Assembly: GCA_016946835.1 (NCBI GenBank)
Contig: JACVTC010000072.1
Coordinates: 587,501 to 630,000, forward strand
Length of the DNA stretch: 42,500 bases
Direction: 5' to 3'
From: Neocallimastix lanati (nom. inval.)
Lineage: Eukaryota > Neocallimastigomycota > Neocallimastigomycetes > Neocallimastigales > Neocallimastigaceae
The position numbers and the translations under genes are program-made. The notes under the pieces are model-generated. The model was not told the DNA's origin, made no database searches, and worked only from the letters and a program-made list of their open reading frames with translations. This document shows positions 24,714-41,512 of this stretch, in pieces; position 1 is the stretch's first letter, and the number at the start of each line of letters is the position of its first letter.

Positions 24714-26162
24714 GCGTAATAGTTTGAAAGATAATAAAGATAAAAGCGATTCAGTTAGTAATCATTCATTACAAGGAAGTAAATTAAATCATTCCTTCCA
24801 AAAATTAGCGATGTCTTTAAAGAAAAAATCAAAACAAAAGAAAAATTCTTTATTAGATACTAATCAATATGATAGTGATGATGATGATGAAGATAATGAT
24901 GAAATTGATTTTTCACAATCTTATACTCAAATTGATGATGATGATGATAGTAATGATAATAATAATACGAAAGGTTTTATTAGTAGTCTTAGCCCACCAC
25001 CAAAAAGTGAACATTCAAGATATCCATTAGATCTTCATTCTAATTCTATTAAATTCCATCAAAAATCAAAAAGTATGGGTAGATTCCCAGATAGTCATGA
25101 TCATAAATCTTCAAATAATGATAATATTGGAGATTTGAGTCATTCCTACTGTAAATAATCAATTTTTTTAAAAAAGAATATTTTTTTTTTTTTTTTTTTT
25201 TTTAGAAATTATTAGTTAATTAGTATTATCACATATAATAATAATAATAATTATTTTTTTAATTAAATTAAAAATACTAATATAATAATATAAATTAATT
25301 TTATTTTATTATTAATATATATATATTATATTTTAATCTTAAATTTAAGATTATAAATCTAAGCCACCAACAATAGCTTCCCAATCAAGTATTAATCCAT
25401 CTTCATTTGCTATGTCACCGTTAAATAAAACAGCACCACTCAATACTCAACCTAAATCTACGAAAAAAGTTCCTCCTCCAATTCCACCAAAACCTAAAGA
25501 ATTAAAAAATTATGTCATTCCAAATTCTTATCCTGGTGTTCCTGCAAGACAATCTTCTATTTCAACTAAAAGTATATATAAATAATTTGATACATTATTA
25601 TATTATTATAAAAAAATATATATATATATATAAGTAGAATTTTTTCAGTTTTCAATTAAATATTCATTTTTATAAAACAAAATATAACTTATTATTATTA
25701 TTTTTTTCTTTTTCTTTTTTTTTATTTATTTAAATTGATCATTATAATATATAAAATTTATAATACATATATTTAAATATTATTTTATTTGATTTTAATC
25801 TATTTTTTATAATATATATATATATTTAAATATTAGCAATTATAGATGATAAACATAATCTTAATCATAATGACCGTGATGATCCATTAAAAGTTAGTAG
25901 TACAAAATTATCAGGTTTATCAAATTTAAAAGTTTCACCAATAAGTCAAAATACTACGTCACTATCATCCACAAATTTAACTGATAATAGTAGACATTCA
26001 GGGTATTATTTTGACAATGAGGAAGCATTTCAACAATTAAATGATCCATTTGCAAATAATACAGATGAAATGGAAAATTTCCCAGATGATAATGATTCAG
26101 ATCAAGATATATTTAATAATGGAAAAACTAAAAGAAGATCGAAATTCAAATACCATCATTAA
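20803..26162 (+). CDS. Numb-associated kinase family (Ark1/Prk1/AAK1/GAK-like) endocytic kinase, 12 exons
   Basis: Ser/Thr kinase of the family that phosphorylates clathrin adaptors and actin-patch proteins. Exons 20803-21118, 21241-21359, 21560-21674, 21792-21940, 22048-22257, 22410-22445, 22547-22646, 22987-23084, 23186-24098, 24200-25150, 25350-25571 and 25837-26162 join in phase to 1,184 residues. An Asn/Met-rich N-terminus of about 90 residues precedes the kinase domain, which shows VGKYQV, the family glycine loop AEGGFAHVYV, the lysine in AVLKQ, the catalytic loop VHRDIKVEN, CDFGSAT, an atypical RPPEM and DIWALGVLLYKLCYY. The long C-terminus is disordered, with a run of about 22 Asn, acidic Asp repeats, one NPF motif created across the exon 9/10 junction plus another near residue 70 (ENPF), and several DPF motifs, peptides that bind EH domains and adaptor ears. 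A proline-rich KKVPPPIPPKPK SH3-type segment lies near the end. Family is secure; the precise orthologue is not. Confidence 0.93.
22797..22870. repeat. AAAAT/AAAT array in kinase intron
   Basis: About 16 AAAT units after a short AAAAT stretch lie in intron 7 of the NAK kinase gene. They account for the Leu/Phe/Ile/Tyr-rich open frame on the opposite strand. Confidence 0.9.
24647..24713 (+). repeat. Coding AAT microsatellite (poly-Asn)
   Basis: About 22 uninterrupted AAT codons sit in exon 10 of the NAK kinase gene, in the disordered C-terminal region. All codons are the same, so this is a slippage-prone tract and its length probably varies between strains. Confidence 0.9.
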
Positions 26163-26307
26163 AATTATTATTCATATATATATATATTATCTATAATCTA
26201 TAATAAGATGAGGGAATAATATTATTTGAAATATAATAAAATTTCTTAGAATTTAAAAAAATTAAATAAAATAAATATATGAAGTATAATAAAGTACAAG
26301 CATTAAT

Positions 26308-26334
<27 letters not shown>

Positions 26335-26338
<4 letters not shown>

Positions 26339-26444
26339 TAATAATAATAATAATAATAAAGTAAAATAAAATAAAATAAAATAATAATAAAATAATAAAA
26401 AATAAATAAATAATAATAATAATAATAGCAAATAAAATAAAAAT

Positions 26445-26488
<44 letters not shown>

Positions 26489-26570
26489 TAAATAATAAAA
26501 ATAAAAAATAAAAATAAAAATAAAAAATAAAAATAAAAATAAAAATAAAAATAAAAATAAAAATAAAATG
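26335..26570. repeat. Compound AAT / AAAAT / AAAAAT array
   Basis: About 235 bp of A runs separated by single T alternate between AAT, AAAT, AAAAT and AAAAAT units just past the kinase gene. The repeated pattern ATAAAAATAAAAA with regular register suggests local expansion of a compound unit. Confidence 0.85.
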
Positions 26571-27003
26571 AAAATAATATAAAAAAATCCATAAATTATA
26601 TATATATAATCGATTAATAGCATAAAATTTATGAATTATTAATAATGATAAAGCAACTCTTTTATAGAATAATCATTAAAATAAATAATAATTTTAAAAT
26701 TATAAAAGCAAAGTCAATTAAAAATAATAATAATAATAAAAATAATAAAATTAACAATACAAATAAAAATACATATAATTATCGTAGATTATTAAAAAGT
26801 ATTTGTTTTATATTCAAATGGTAAATTGTTTCGTTTATTTGTTATAAAAATACGAAAAAACGCTATATTTTATAAATAATTTTTTTTAAAATAATAATAA
26901 AAATAATAATAAGCAAATAATCTTTTTTTTTTTTTTTTTTTACAAAAAATAAAAAAACAATAAAAATCATAAAATAATAAAAGTAATAAATAAAAAATCA
27001 GTA

Positions 27004-27004
<1 letters not shown>

Positions 27005-27095
<91 letters not shown>
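27005..27095. repeat. AAT microsatellite, about 30 units
   Basis: An uninterrupted AAT array about 90 bp long, one of the longest perfect trinucleotide arrays in the window, in intergenic DNA. Confidence 0.95.
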
Positions 27096-27774
27096 TCTAA
27101 TTATGAATTTTATAATTCTAATATTTATTTTTGATTTATTTATTTTTTATTTATTTATTTATTTTATTTTTTTTTATATATACATTAAAATAAATATTTA
27201 TAAATATTTTAAATGTATAATAATAAATTATTTAAAAGAAAAGTGAAATAAATAAAGGTCACATTTCTTTTAAATAAAATTAAAATAAGATAAAATAAAT
27301 ATATAAAAAGAAAAAAAATAAAATAAAATGAAATAAAATAAAGGAAAGTAAATTATAATTAAAGAAAATAAAAATTAAAAAGAAAAAATTAATAACAGCA
27401 ATAATAATAAAAATATTATTATTATTATTATTATTATAATTTATTATTTATCATTTATATGTATTAAGAATTCGCAAATATGAAGTTAGAAAAATTTTTG
27501 TATTATACAAAATATATCAATATTTAAATTTTAATTTATCTCATTTTATTCTGACCTTGATAATTAAAATTTATATACATGTTTTATATTTTTAAAACAA
27601 TTTTAACATGGAATTTATAAAAATATTTATAATAATAATAAAAAAAAAAAAAAAAGAAAAAAAGAATTAGTAAATATTTGTGATAAAAAGGAAATTTTAC
27701 ATATTATTTATATGATAAATTGGATAAATAATAACAATATAAAATTTTTTAAAATAAAAATTTAAATATTAAAT

Positions 27775-27778
<4 letters not shown>

Positions 27779-27822
<44 letters not shown>
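27779..27822. repeat. 44-nt T homopolymer
   Basis: Forty-four consecutive T upstream of the 28081 gene. Similar runs of 38-41 T occur at 28567-28607 (intron), 37457-37494 and 38779-38819. Their lengths in an assembly are error-prone. Confidence 0.9.
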
Positions 27823-27823
<1 letters not shown>

Positions 27824-28070
27824 AAAACGAATATGAATATTGTATTATTTATTTTCAAAAAAAAAAAAAAAAAGTTGATTACATGTTTAATTAAATTTTA
27901 TAATTATAAAAACTTTATTTTTAATAATTTAACATGTAAAATTATCAATTTGATTTAGTAGTAATCTTTTAAATTATTAATTTTTTTTTTTTACTATCTA
28001 GTTAAATAAATAAAAAAAAACTATATATATTTATATCATAAAAAGCATTTCCTTTATATTATACCATAAA

Positions 28071-28080
28071 ATGTTCAGCC

Positions 28081-28088
<8 letters not shown>
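28071..28088 (+). promoter_or_regulatory. Overlapping upstream ORF at the 28081 start codon
   Basis: ATG at 28071 opens a five-codon frame (MFSHG) whose stop TAA lies at 28086-28088, just inside the main reading frame that starts at 28081. The main ATG has the stronger context, GCCATGG, against AAAATGT for the upstream one. Such an overlapping short frame would reduce initiation at the main start unless scanning bypasses it. Whether the transcript includes 28071 is not known. Confidence 0.4.
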
Positions 28089-32646
<4,558 letters not shown>

Positions 32647-33422
32647 ATATAAAATATATTTATTAATTTTTTTATGAAAAAGAAAATACATTAGATTTCA
32701 ATGTATTTATATATATATATTTTAAATCCTCACTATTTACATTTATAGAATAATTGATTAAACAGTTTATACTTTATTCTTAATTTATCATATTTTATTT
32801 ATTTTTTCTTTTATTTTCAATTATAATTATTATATATTTAGTATTAAATATATAAAATCTAATTAAAAAATAAATTGATTTTTTTAATCATCTCCAATTT
32901 TAATATAAAATACAAAAAATTAAAAAAAAAAAAATAAGGAATAATAATATATAGAAAAGAAAGAAAAGAAAAAGAAAAAAAATTGGAAAAAAATATGAAA
33001 ATAAAAATAAATTAATATTTATCATAAACACTTCAGGGAAAAAATAATTTAAGTATATATATATATATATTCTAAAAAGTAACAGTATTATAATTTTTTT
33101 TTTCTGAAAAATATCTTTTTAATAAAAAAAAAATTTTTTTATAACTTTATAAGAATTGTTATTTTTAATTTTATTTTTCTTTTAATTTATTTATTTTTTA
33201 TTTTTTTTTCTTTTTAATTTTATTTTATATTTTATATTTTCATTATTAATATATTCAGTTATATTACAAATAAATATAAAAATTGAATTATAAAAAAAAA
33301 TAGTATAAAAAATATAAAAAAGATTTTTTTTTATTATTATTTAAATAAATGTTTTTAATTAATATATATATAAAAATATATATTTTTATAAACTTAAAAT
33401 TAAATAATCTATACTAAGAATT

Positions 33423-33462
<40 letters not shown>

Positions 33463-33624
33463 TTATTATTTCATTATTTTAGTATTTGTTTCAAAAGAAT
33501 TTTTTGTATTAAATATATAAAATATTAAGGTAAAAAAAAATTATTTATTATACTATATTCTATTAAGTGAATTTTATATGATAAAAAACTTTTGATTTTA
33601 ATTTTTTTTTTTTTTTAATTACTT

Positions 33625-33658
<34 letters not shown>

Positions 33659-33729
33659 GAATAAAAAAATATAATAATTTATATATAAATTTATATATAT
33701 ATATAATGAAATAAATTATAATTTAATTT
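32647..33729. other. Convergent intergenic region
   Basis: The spacer between two genes that end towards each other. It holds only A/T simple sequence, including T runs at 33428-33456 and 33623-33644 followed by A runs. Transcription terminators of both genes must lie here, but no specific signal beyond A/T-rich poly(A)-type sequence is visible. Confidence 0.75.
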
Positions 33730-36700
33730 TTAATTTGGCTTTGATAATAAATTACATAGTTCTAAATAATAATCTTTTAAATCTTTCCGTATTGGTTCTA
33801 TGTTATTTAATAATATAGGCAGTACATTTATACCAAATATATAGTTTTTATTAATATTATTACCATCTTTACTAAATATTTTTTCTGAATCTAATTCTTT
33901 CTTTACATTTGTTGAATTATCATTTAGTAGTTCTTCTAATACAGTGATATATCTTTCAAATGGTAATTTTGTACTAATTTTGGAGTCGTCATCATTTTCA
34001 TCTTGTTCTGCTAAATCAATTAATACTTCATATTTTTCAATACAATCAACATATTTCTCATCTATATGTTTTATTGAGTTTTGTATTTGAATATCTGAAT
34101 TTTCACATGCTTTATCTTTTACTTCATTTATATTACTATATAGTTTTTTAATATCTAAAAAAAATAAATATATAATTGAATATATAATTATATAATGATA
34201 ATAATAAAAGCAAAAAATAATAATATTAATAAAAAAAAATAATAAATTAAATAAAATGAAAAAAAAAAATAAAAAAAAATAAAAATAATTAAATAAAAAA
34301 TAAGAATAAAAAATGAAATAAATATAAAAATTTGTATATAAAATTAGATTTATTGATAAAATTATTAATATTTAAACTAATTTAAAATTATACATATATA
34401 TATATATATATATTTTATTTTATAAATATAAATATATATGTATATTTATTATTATAATTATTACTATTATTTACCTTCAATATTAACAGCGAAAGATTTA
34501 AAACTAATAATTTCTTGTTTCAGTATCTTCTGTGAATTAACAACAGTATCAGGAATATTAAAGTCACCATCGAAATCTTCATCCCAGGTTTCAAAGTCAT
34601 TACTGAAACTTTTTAGATAATCATTCGCAACTTTTTTCTTTCCATCATTTTTTGAACCAGTCTTTGTATCCACACTAGAATCATCATTAATAAATAAATT
34701 TTGAAGTTTCTCTAAATTTGTAGGTTTTCTTTCTAGAGATTGTTTATCAAAATCATCATCTTCAAAGGAAATAGTACTACTGTATTTATTTTGTTTAATG
34801 GCATTATTAAGGTAATTTTGACTAAAGTTATTTGTATAGGATTCATTTGGAAAGGTAAGAAGGGGACCTTTGATAGAAATTTCATCCTCTTCAATTCCAA
34901 ATGACGAAAATGTTGATTTAGATTGACTCTTTAATTGGGCATTTGATTGGTTTTTAGGAGTTAGGATTTGATCTTCATTATTCTCTTCTGATGAGTTTGA
35001 TACTCTATCGTCTGATTCTGAAATAGTAGTAGCATTCTTTAGTTTAGATTCAGTAATAGTTTTTGTCTTCTTTGAATTTACATTGGTAATTGAAATGGAT
35101 GGTATTGAACTCATGGAATTACCATTTTTAAATTTAGAATTCGTCATGACATCGAAATATTGACTTGTACCATTATTACTACTCATAATGCTTATATCAC
35201 CGGATGAATCCATATTATCTATACTATAGAAATTATCGTTGCTATCAATTACATTTAATATATTATTATATTCTTTCGCAGCAGAAGTTTCATTGGTTAC
35301 ATTTACATTATTATTATTATTATTATTAGTATCATTTTGGTTTGATCGGGTAACAGTACTCATCGAAGAATCAATTGCAAGATCTGAAACATCAGTATTA
35401 ACTCTAATACTTTTTTCACTTATATTTTTAATAGCTTCTTGGTTAGGAGATAATTTTTCTTTAATAACAGGGTTAGAATCTGGGTTAATGATTTCAATGG
35501 ATCTATTGCTATTAATGATTATATTACTACTATTCATGATTAAACTACTGTGTTTCATTTGTTCGGCAGAGGTTCTCTTAGAGTTATTTAATAGTTTTTG
35601 TTTATTTAAAGATAAACTTTCACTAGATTTTTTAATAAGCGAACTTCTTTTATTTTCTTTTTCTTTTCTTATATCAATTGAATTATGCCTTGTAATAATA
35701 TATGTATTTTTAAGGTTACTAATTTGTTCTGAATAGGTAGGGAATTGATTATCAATTTTTTTTTGAAGTTCACCATGGACTAATGTCGGACTAATACTAT
35801 ACATTATGGATTTATTATCATCATCAACAGATAGATTATTCCAACTGCTATAACCTTTTTCATTTTTACCATGTACATTGGTGTCAATAGTCGTCACTAA
35901 ACTACGATTCTTTTTCATACTTGCAACATTAAAAGTTTTATTACGTACATCTTTACCATTTCGAACATTATCCTTTAGATCTATATTGTAGTATAGACCC
36001 AAAGAAGAATAATGTGCTAATTCATTTTTATTTACATATCCTGATGATAATGATTTAGATATACTTCCTTTTCTTATATCTACTTTTTTAATATTATTAT
36101 TATCATTTAATTGTTCTTTTGAACTATTATTATTATTATTATTATTTGTATTAGGGGATAACTTATTTATTTCTGATGAATTATTTGGTATATTATTATT
36201 ATTATTATTATTATTATAAATATTTTCTATTGATTTGTTTTTATTTGGTATATTTTGTTGTTGTTGTGGTATATTTTGTTGTAGATTATTATCATTATTA
36301 TTTTCAAATAATCGCTTTTCAAGATTACTTTTAGAATTTTCTTGTGTTTTACTTAAATCCTCGTTTTTGAATGATGAAGGGGAAGGGGCATAATCAGGAC
36401 TTAATATAGAACTATTTATAATTCTATCATCTTCGATATTAATTTCTGTTATCTTCTTTTTTCGTATTGTTGTCCAAAATTTTTTATTCTTTCTTGAATT
36501 TCTTTTTGTTATTCCATCTTTTCTTTTATCTGAATTATTACATATATAATCTAGAACATTTGGATATACAATAGATGTGGGTAATAGAGTGGCAATTAAT
36601 ATCTTTTTTTTTTTATTTTGTTTTATTATTTTTTAAATTTTTTTTATTAAAAAAAAAAAAATAAAAAAAAAAAAAAATAAATAAATAAATTTATGTATAA

Positions 36701-37403
36701 TTTTAAGTTGATAATATTCAAAATAAAAAGTATGAATATTTTAATTATATTTTGATTTAATTTTATATATAAAACGAAAAAACATATTATATAAATAGAT
36801 ATATTATTATATAAAAAAATATAGAATATAATATAAATTATTATATAAAAAGTTAGTATTTTAATGAGTAATAATAATATATATATATATTGTATATTAT
36901 TATAAAACCATTTTATAATAATAATGGAAACAATAATTATATTAATAAAAATTATATATATTTATATTTAATTAAATATTATAAATATAAAAATATATTT
37001 TAATTATTATAATATTTTAATAATGCATTTATAATAAATTAATAAAGCTTTGTTATTTTATTATACTCTTAACAATAAAAATCAATATTTTTTTATATAT
37101 TACTTTTTTATATATTATTCTATATATATATATATATATATATTTTTTATATAATAATATATTTATATTATTATTTATATATATTTATAATATTAATCTT
37201 ACAGAATTCAGAGAATTTTTAACTTTCTTTGTTTTTGAATTGTTAATATTTGCTTTTAAATCATTCTTTATCGAAACCTGAGAAAATTCATGATTTATTA
37301 AATTAAGTTTTTCTTTCGAAATATTTTTGGAGGTAGAAATAGTGTGAAAATCATGTTTTCTTGTTCTGTTTGTTTCGTTTGTTTTGATTGTATCAATTTC
37401 CAT
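33730..37403 (-). CDS. Candidate Byr4/Bfa1-like septation (SIN/MEN) GAP subunit, 3 exons
   Basis: Exons 37203-37403, 34475-36602 and 33730-34154 join in phase (201, 2,128 and 425 nt) to 917 residues. Most of exon 2 is Ser/Asn-rich disordered sequence with short poly-Asn and Gln runs. The conserved-looking part spans the last splice: FETWDEDFDGDFNIPD, then a segment with SFKSFAVNIEDIKKLYSNI, then a helical acidic C-terminus ending with DYYLELCNLLSKPN. The pattern of a W-D-x-D-F-x-x-P box followed about 20 residues later by I-x-x-F-A-x-x-I-E-D-I-K-K-L resembles the Byr4/Bfa1 family, which pairs with Cdc16/Bub2 to inactivate the Spg1/Tem1 GTPase at the spindle pole body. The protein is longer than yeast Bfa1 (about 570) or Byr4 (about 660). 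The gene is secure; the family call is from memory of the motif. Confidence 0.5.
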
Positions 37404-37453
37404 TTTTTTTATTCTTTATTTAATTTTATTTATATAATATATATATATATATG

Positions 37454-37495
<42 letters not shown>

Positions 37496-38776
37496 ATTAT
37501 TTAATATTTAATTATTAGTATTTATTATATATATATATATGACTTTTTTTTTTTTTTTTTTTTTTTATTTTTATTTTTATTTTTTTTAATATTAGATATA
37601 TTTCCAATGCTCGGAATTTAATATAGTAATATTGTTATTAAAATATTAAATATTTCATATGTAAAAAAATAGTAATAATTATATAAATAAAAAATTGTAA
37701 AAAAAATAAAAATAAAAAATAAGAATAAATAATTATAAAAAAATAAAGAAAAGAATGAAAAAATAAAGTTAGATAGATATAACTATTAATTTTTCTCTTT
37801 TTCTTTTATTTTTAGTTATTATTATTATTTTTTTATTGAAAAAAGAAAAATATTATTATTAATAATATGGTTATTATTATTTTTGTTTTTTAATAAATAT
37901 ATATATATATTTAATATATAAATACAATAGTATCTTTATAATGTGTATATTGATATTATTTTTTTTAAAGATATTACAAATAATATTTTAATGATTATTA
38001 ATGTTGTTTTTTTTTACTGTTAAAATAAAAATCAAAAATATTTTTAATTATATCTGGTTTATATAAATGTTTTTTAATGTATTTATATTATATATATATA
38101 TATATATATTGTCTTTAATTGTACTAAAAGTTACATATATTTATAAGGGGAAAAAAAGATTAATATGAGTATATCAAATTCATTCAAATTTAATATATGA
38201 TTATATATATATATTTATTTAAATATTTATATATATTATGTTTATTAATTATGGAAAAAGTTCCAGTATGGGTATGATAAATAATCGATTGAAAAAATCT
38301 GATATATTTATTTTTGACAAGGAATATAATGTTTGCTTATAATTATTTCTTTTTTAATACTATTATTAATTTTTCAATTACTTATTTTTTTTACTTTTAT
38401 TTTTTTTTTTTTTTTATTTTTTTTTTTTTTTTTTTTTATAATATTTTGATTTATACATATATAAATTCAAAATAAATCTTCCTTATTGATATATATATAT
38501 ATCCATATACATATACTATTTTATTCATAAATTGTAGGAATTAATATATTTCATTACATATAAATATTTCTTTATTATCTATTAAATTTTAACATGTATA
38601 TCGATATTTATATATATATAGATATTTTTGTTGATAATAGTATTGAGTTTATATTTAAATATATTACAATGTTGTTATTCATCTCAACATTTATTTTAAT
38701 TATTTGATATATAAAATGAATTAATAAAATAATTAATAATATTATTGAAAAAATTATTGCATATAGTTTAAGAGTT

Positions 38777-38778
<2 letters not shown>

Positions 38779-38819
<41 letters not shown>
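38779..38819. repeat. 41-nt T homopolymer
   Basis: Intergenic T run followed by AAT units and, 27 bp on, a second T run of about 25. Confidence 0.9.
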
Positions 38820-38823
<4 letters not shown>

Positions 38824-38839
38824 ATAATAATAATGATAA

Positions 38840-38871
<32 letters not shown>

Positions 38872-39693
38872 TGTTATTATTATTATAAATAATAATTTTA
38901 AAATTAATTATTTGTTATAATGTATTTAAATAATAGTATTAATAATAATAATAATACTTTTTTATTTATAGTTAACAATAAATATATAAATATAAAACAA
39001 TAAAAAAAAATATTACATATGAATATAAAATATAAATATATAATATTAACATATTATTAACACATTAACATCATTACATCTACTATTTAATCTTAATTAT
39101 TAAAATTTTTGATTTAATAAAAATGAATTATTAATTTAAATCAATAAAATGAAAAGGATTAATTTTGTTTTTATCATATTATTATAGTTATTATAATCTA
39201 TTAATTTATATAATTTTTATTAATACTTTTTTTTTTTTTTTTTTTAAAAAAAAAAGAATAAAAAAATAAATGAACGAATAAAATATAATAAAATATTAAA
39301 AACATATTATTATATTATTTAACATAAAATTTTCTTATTTATTTGAGAGACTCCATAAAAACTTATTTATAATTATAATAATTATAATGAAATATGGGTA
39401 TATTTTTAATATGATTCACATAACTATAAATTTATTATTTAAAGTTTTTTATTTTTATTATATTTTATTTAATATATAAATCAATGAAAACTAGAAACAA
39501 AGATATTATAACAATAATTATATCTTAATATAATAAACTATAAACATTATAAATTTAAATTATTACTTACAATATTTGTCTTATAATTAATATCTTATTT
39601 AAAAAAAAAAAAGAAAAAATAATTATATTTTTTCCTTTAATATATAGTATTATAAATATGCCGTGTTAAGTTTTTTTTTTTTTTTTTTTATTA

Positions 39694-39696
39694 TAA

Positions 39697-39735
<39 letters not shown>

Positions 39736-39736
39736 T
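39694..39736. repeat. AAT microsatellite
   Basis: About 14 AAT units follow a T run, then degenerate into AATTAT units. Confidence 0.85.
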
Positions 39737-40350
39737 ATAATAATAATTATAATAATCAATAATAATAATAAAACAAAATTTAATTATGCTAAATATAGTA
39801 ATTTTAATTATTCTTTTTATTTAAAATTAAAAACCAAAAATAAAAAATTACTATTTAATAAAATTTGAAAACTAATGATTTATATTTATTATAGTTTAGA
39901 TATTTTTAATCATATAATTTATTATTTATTATTATAATTATTATTATTATTATTATTAATATTATTATTATTATAATTATTTTATTATTATTAACAAGAT
40001 TGTTAAAACTTCATTTAATGTATAATTTATTTACCTTGTATAGTTTTTATAAATAAATAAAAAAAAAAAAAATAGATAGAATAGGACATTAATTATAAAT
40101 ATAATATTAAAAAAAAAAAATTAAATAAATAATTATTATAAATATATAGTAACATAGTAACTAAATGTTAGAATATATATATTATTTAATAATAATGATA
40201 ACAACTATATACTTCTTTATATATATATTTTAATAAAAAAAATTGCTTAAATAAGACAAATTATAATTATAAATATTAAATAATTTAATTCATTAAAATA
40301 ATAAAGTTGTGGGAGTAAAAGGTTATTATATCTTATTTTTGAAAATTAAA

Positions 40351-40430
40351 ATTTTAAAAAAAAATAATAATAATAATACTATTTAAAAAAAAAATAATAA
40401 TAATAATACTATTTAAAAAAAAAATTAATA
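40351..40430. repeat. 30-bp tandem repeat, about 2.7 copies
   Basis: The unit ATTT-A(10)-(TAA)n-TACT repeats at 40351-40380 (with one T/A difference), 40381-40410 and partially at 40411-40430. Two copies are nearly identical, suggesting recent duplication. Confidence 0.85.
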
Positions 40431-40623
40431 AAAACAAATTCTAATATTATTCAATTTTATTTTTTTAAAATTTTCTTTTTATATTTTCATATATAAATGA
40501 ATATATATTTTTATGAAATTTAAAACATTTTTATATTTGTATTATTGTATTGATTAATAATTATTTTTTTTTTATAAAGAATAATGAATACAACAATGTA
40601 TATTTTATTATGTTAATCTTTTC

Positions 40624-40710
40624 TTAACTACTATTATTATTTTTTCATTTTTTTAATTAATAAGAATATATTATTAATTAAAAAAATGAAAAAATAATAA
40701 TAGTAGTTAA
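40624..40710. repeat. Perfect 40-bp-arm inverted repeat (hairpin), 7-nt loop
   Basis: Positions 40624-40663 and 40671-40710 are exact reverse complements separated by GAATATA. Each arm carries TTAACTACTATTATTATT and a single internal C/G, so the match is not simply A-run against T-run. No mismatch is present over 40 bp. It may be a foldback element, a recently formed inverted duplication or a hairpin RNA source. No clear target-site duplication flanks it. Confidence 0.95.
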
Positions 40711-40826
40711 ATAATATATATTTATATATATTTATATATATATTTTACCTGAACTCCATATATTTTTTATTTTTTATTTTTCCCTAATTTTTTTTTTTAT
40801 AAATATTTATAAAAAATAAACTCATG

Positions 40827-40832
40827 CACGTG
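40827..40832. promoter_or_regulatory. Isolated CACGTG palindrome
   Basis: GCACGTGG occurs in AT-only intergenic DNA. CACGTG is the consensus for bHLH factors such as Pho4 and Cbf1. It lies 3.4 kb upstream of the Byr4-like start and downstream of the next gene, so its target is unclear. Confidence 0.2.
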
Positions 40833-41065
40833 GTTATAAAAATTTATTATCATTATTACTTCCTTTTTATATATATAATTACTAATTTATATATATGTAA
40901 ATATATACATATATATAAATCATATATAAGATTTGGAATTATGTCAAATCGAAAAAAAAAAAAAAAAAAAAATAAAGAAAAAAAAATTATTATTAAATAT
41001 TTGATTTATAATATTTATTAAATAGATTGTGTTTATGAATAATTGCAATTTGATTTATTTATTTA

Positions 41066-41125
41066 TTGATCAATTATTTATTAAAAGACTAAAAAAAAAA
41101 AAAATAAATTTTTATAATTGATCAA
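41066..41125. repeat. 12-bp inverted repeat
   Basis: TTGATCAATTAT (41066-41077) and ATAATTGATCAA (41114-41125) are exact reverse complements with a 36-nt spacer that includes a poly-A run. Each arm contains the palindrome TTGATCAA. Confidence 0.7.
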
Positions 41126-41512
41126 GTACTTATTTTATAGGATGAATAGTTTAATACTAATCTAACTCATTTAAAACAAAAATATTTTTATATAAAAAAA
41201 AAAAAATTAAGAAAAAATTTAAGAGTAAAAAAAAAAAAAAAACTATATAAAGTTACATAAAATAATGATAAATAAAATTAAAAAAGATTTAGAATAATTT
41301 TTTTAAAAAAAAAATTAAATTTTTATATAAAAAATAAAACAAAATGAAAATAAAAAAAAAAAAAAAAAAGAAAAAGGTATATTTTACATATAATTAAATT
41401 TATAAATCTATATTTTGTAAATATTATTTATCATTATTTATTAAATATTATTTAAATAAATATATAATATAAAAAAAAATTGCAATATTTAAAATTTATA
41501 TATTTTTTTCCC

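Larger units (their letters stand above)
26163..28080. other. Intergenic region rich in simple repeats
   Basis: No exon is visible between the kinase stop codon and the next gene. It contains an A run (26307-26334), mixed AAT/AAAAT arrays (26335-26570), an AAT microsatellite (27005-27095) and a 44-nt T run (27779-27822). Open frames on the minus strand here translate only to Phe/Tyr/Leu/Ile repeats and are artefacts. Confidence 0.8.

Noticed and set aside
24206-24727. Alternative plus-strand frames inside the NAK kinase tail (Ile/Met-rich)
   Set aside because: They are out of frame with the spliced kinase coding sequence and merely read Asn/Asp codons in another register.
26191-26623. Two overlapping minus-strand open frames of 106-133 codons
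   Set aside because: They translate AAT/AAAAT arrays and an A run into Phe/Tyr/Leu/Ile repeats, with no other sequence content. This is simple-repeat artefact.
35239-35736. Plus-strand frame of 165 codons with a hydrophobic, membrane-like translation
   Set aside because: It is the antisense shadow of exon 2 of the Byr4-like gene. Ser/Asn/Asp-rich coding sequence gives Leu/Ile/Val-rich antisense frames; the sense strand has splice and motif support.
40824-41021. Plus-strand frame of 65 codons starting at ATGCACGTGG
   Set aside because: Tyr/Ile/Lys-rich translation of AT repeats followed by a poly-Lys A run; no splice signals or homology visible.
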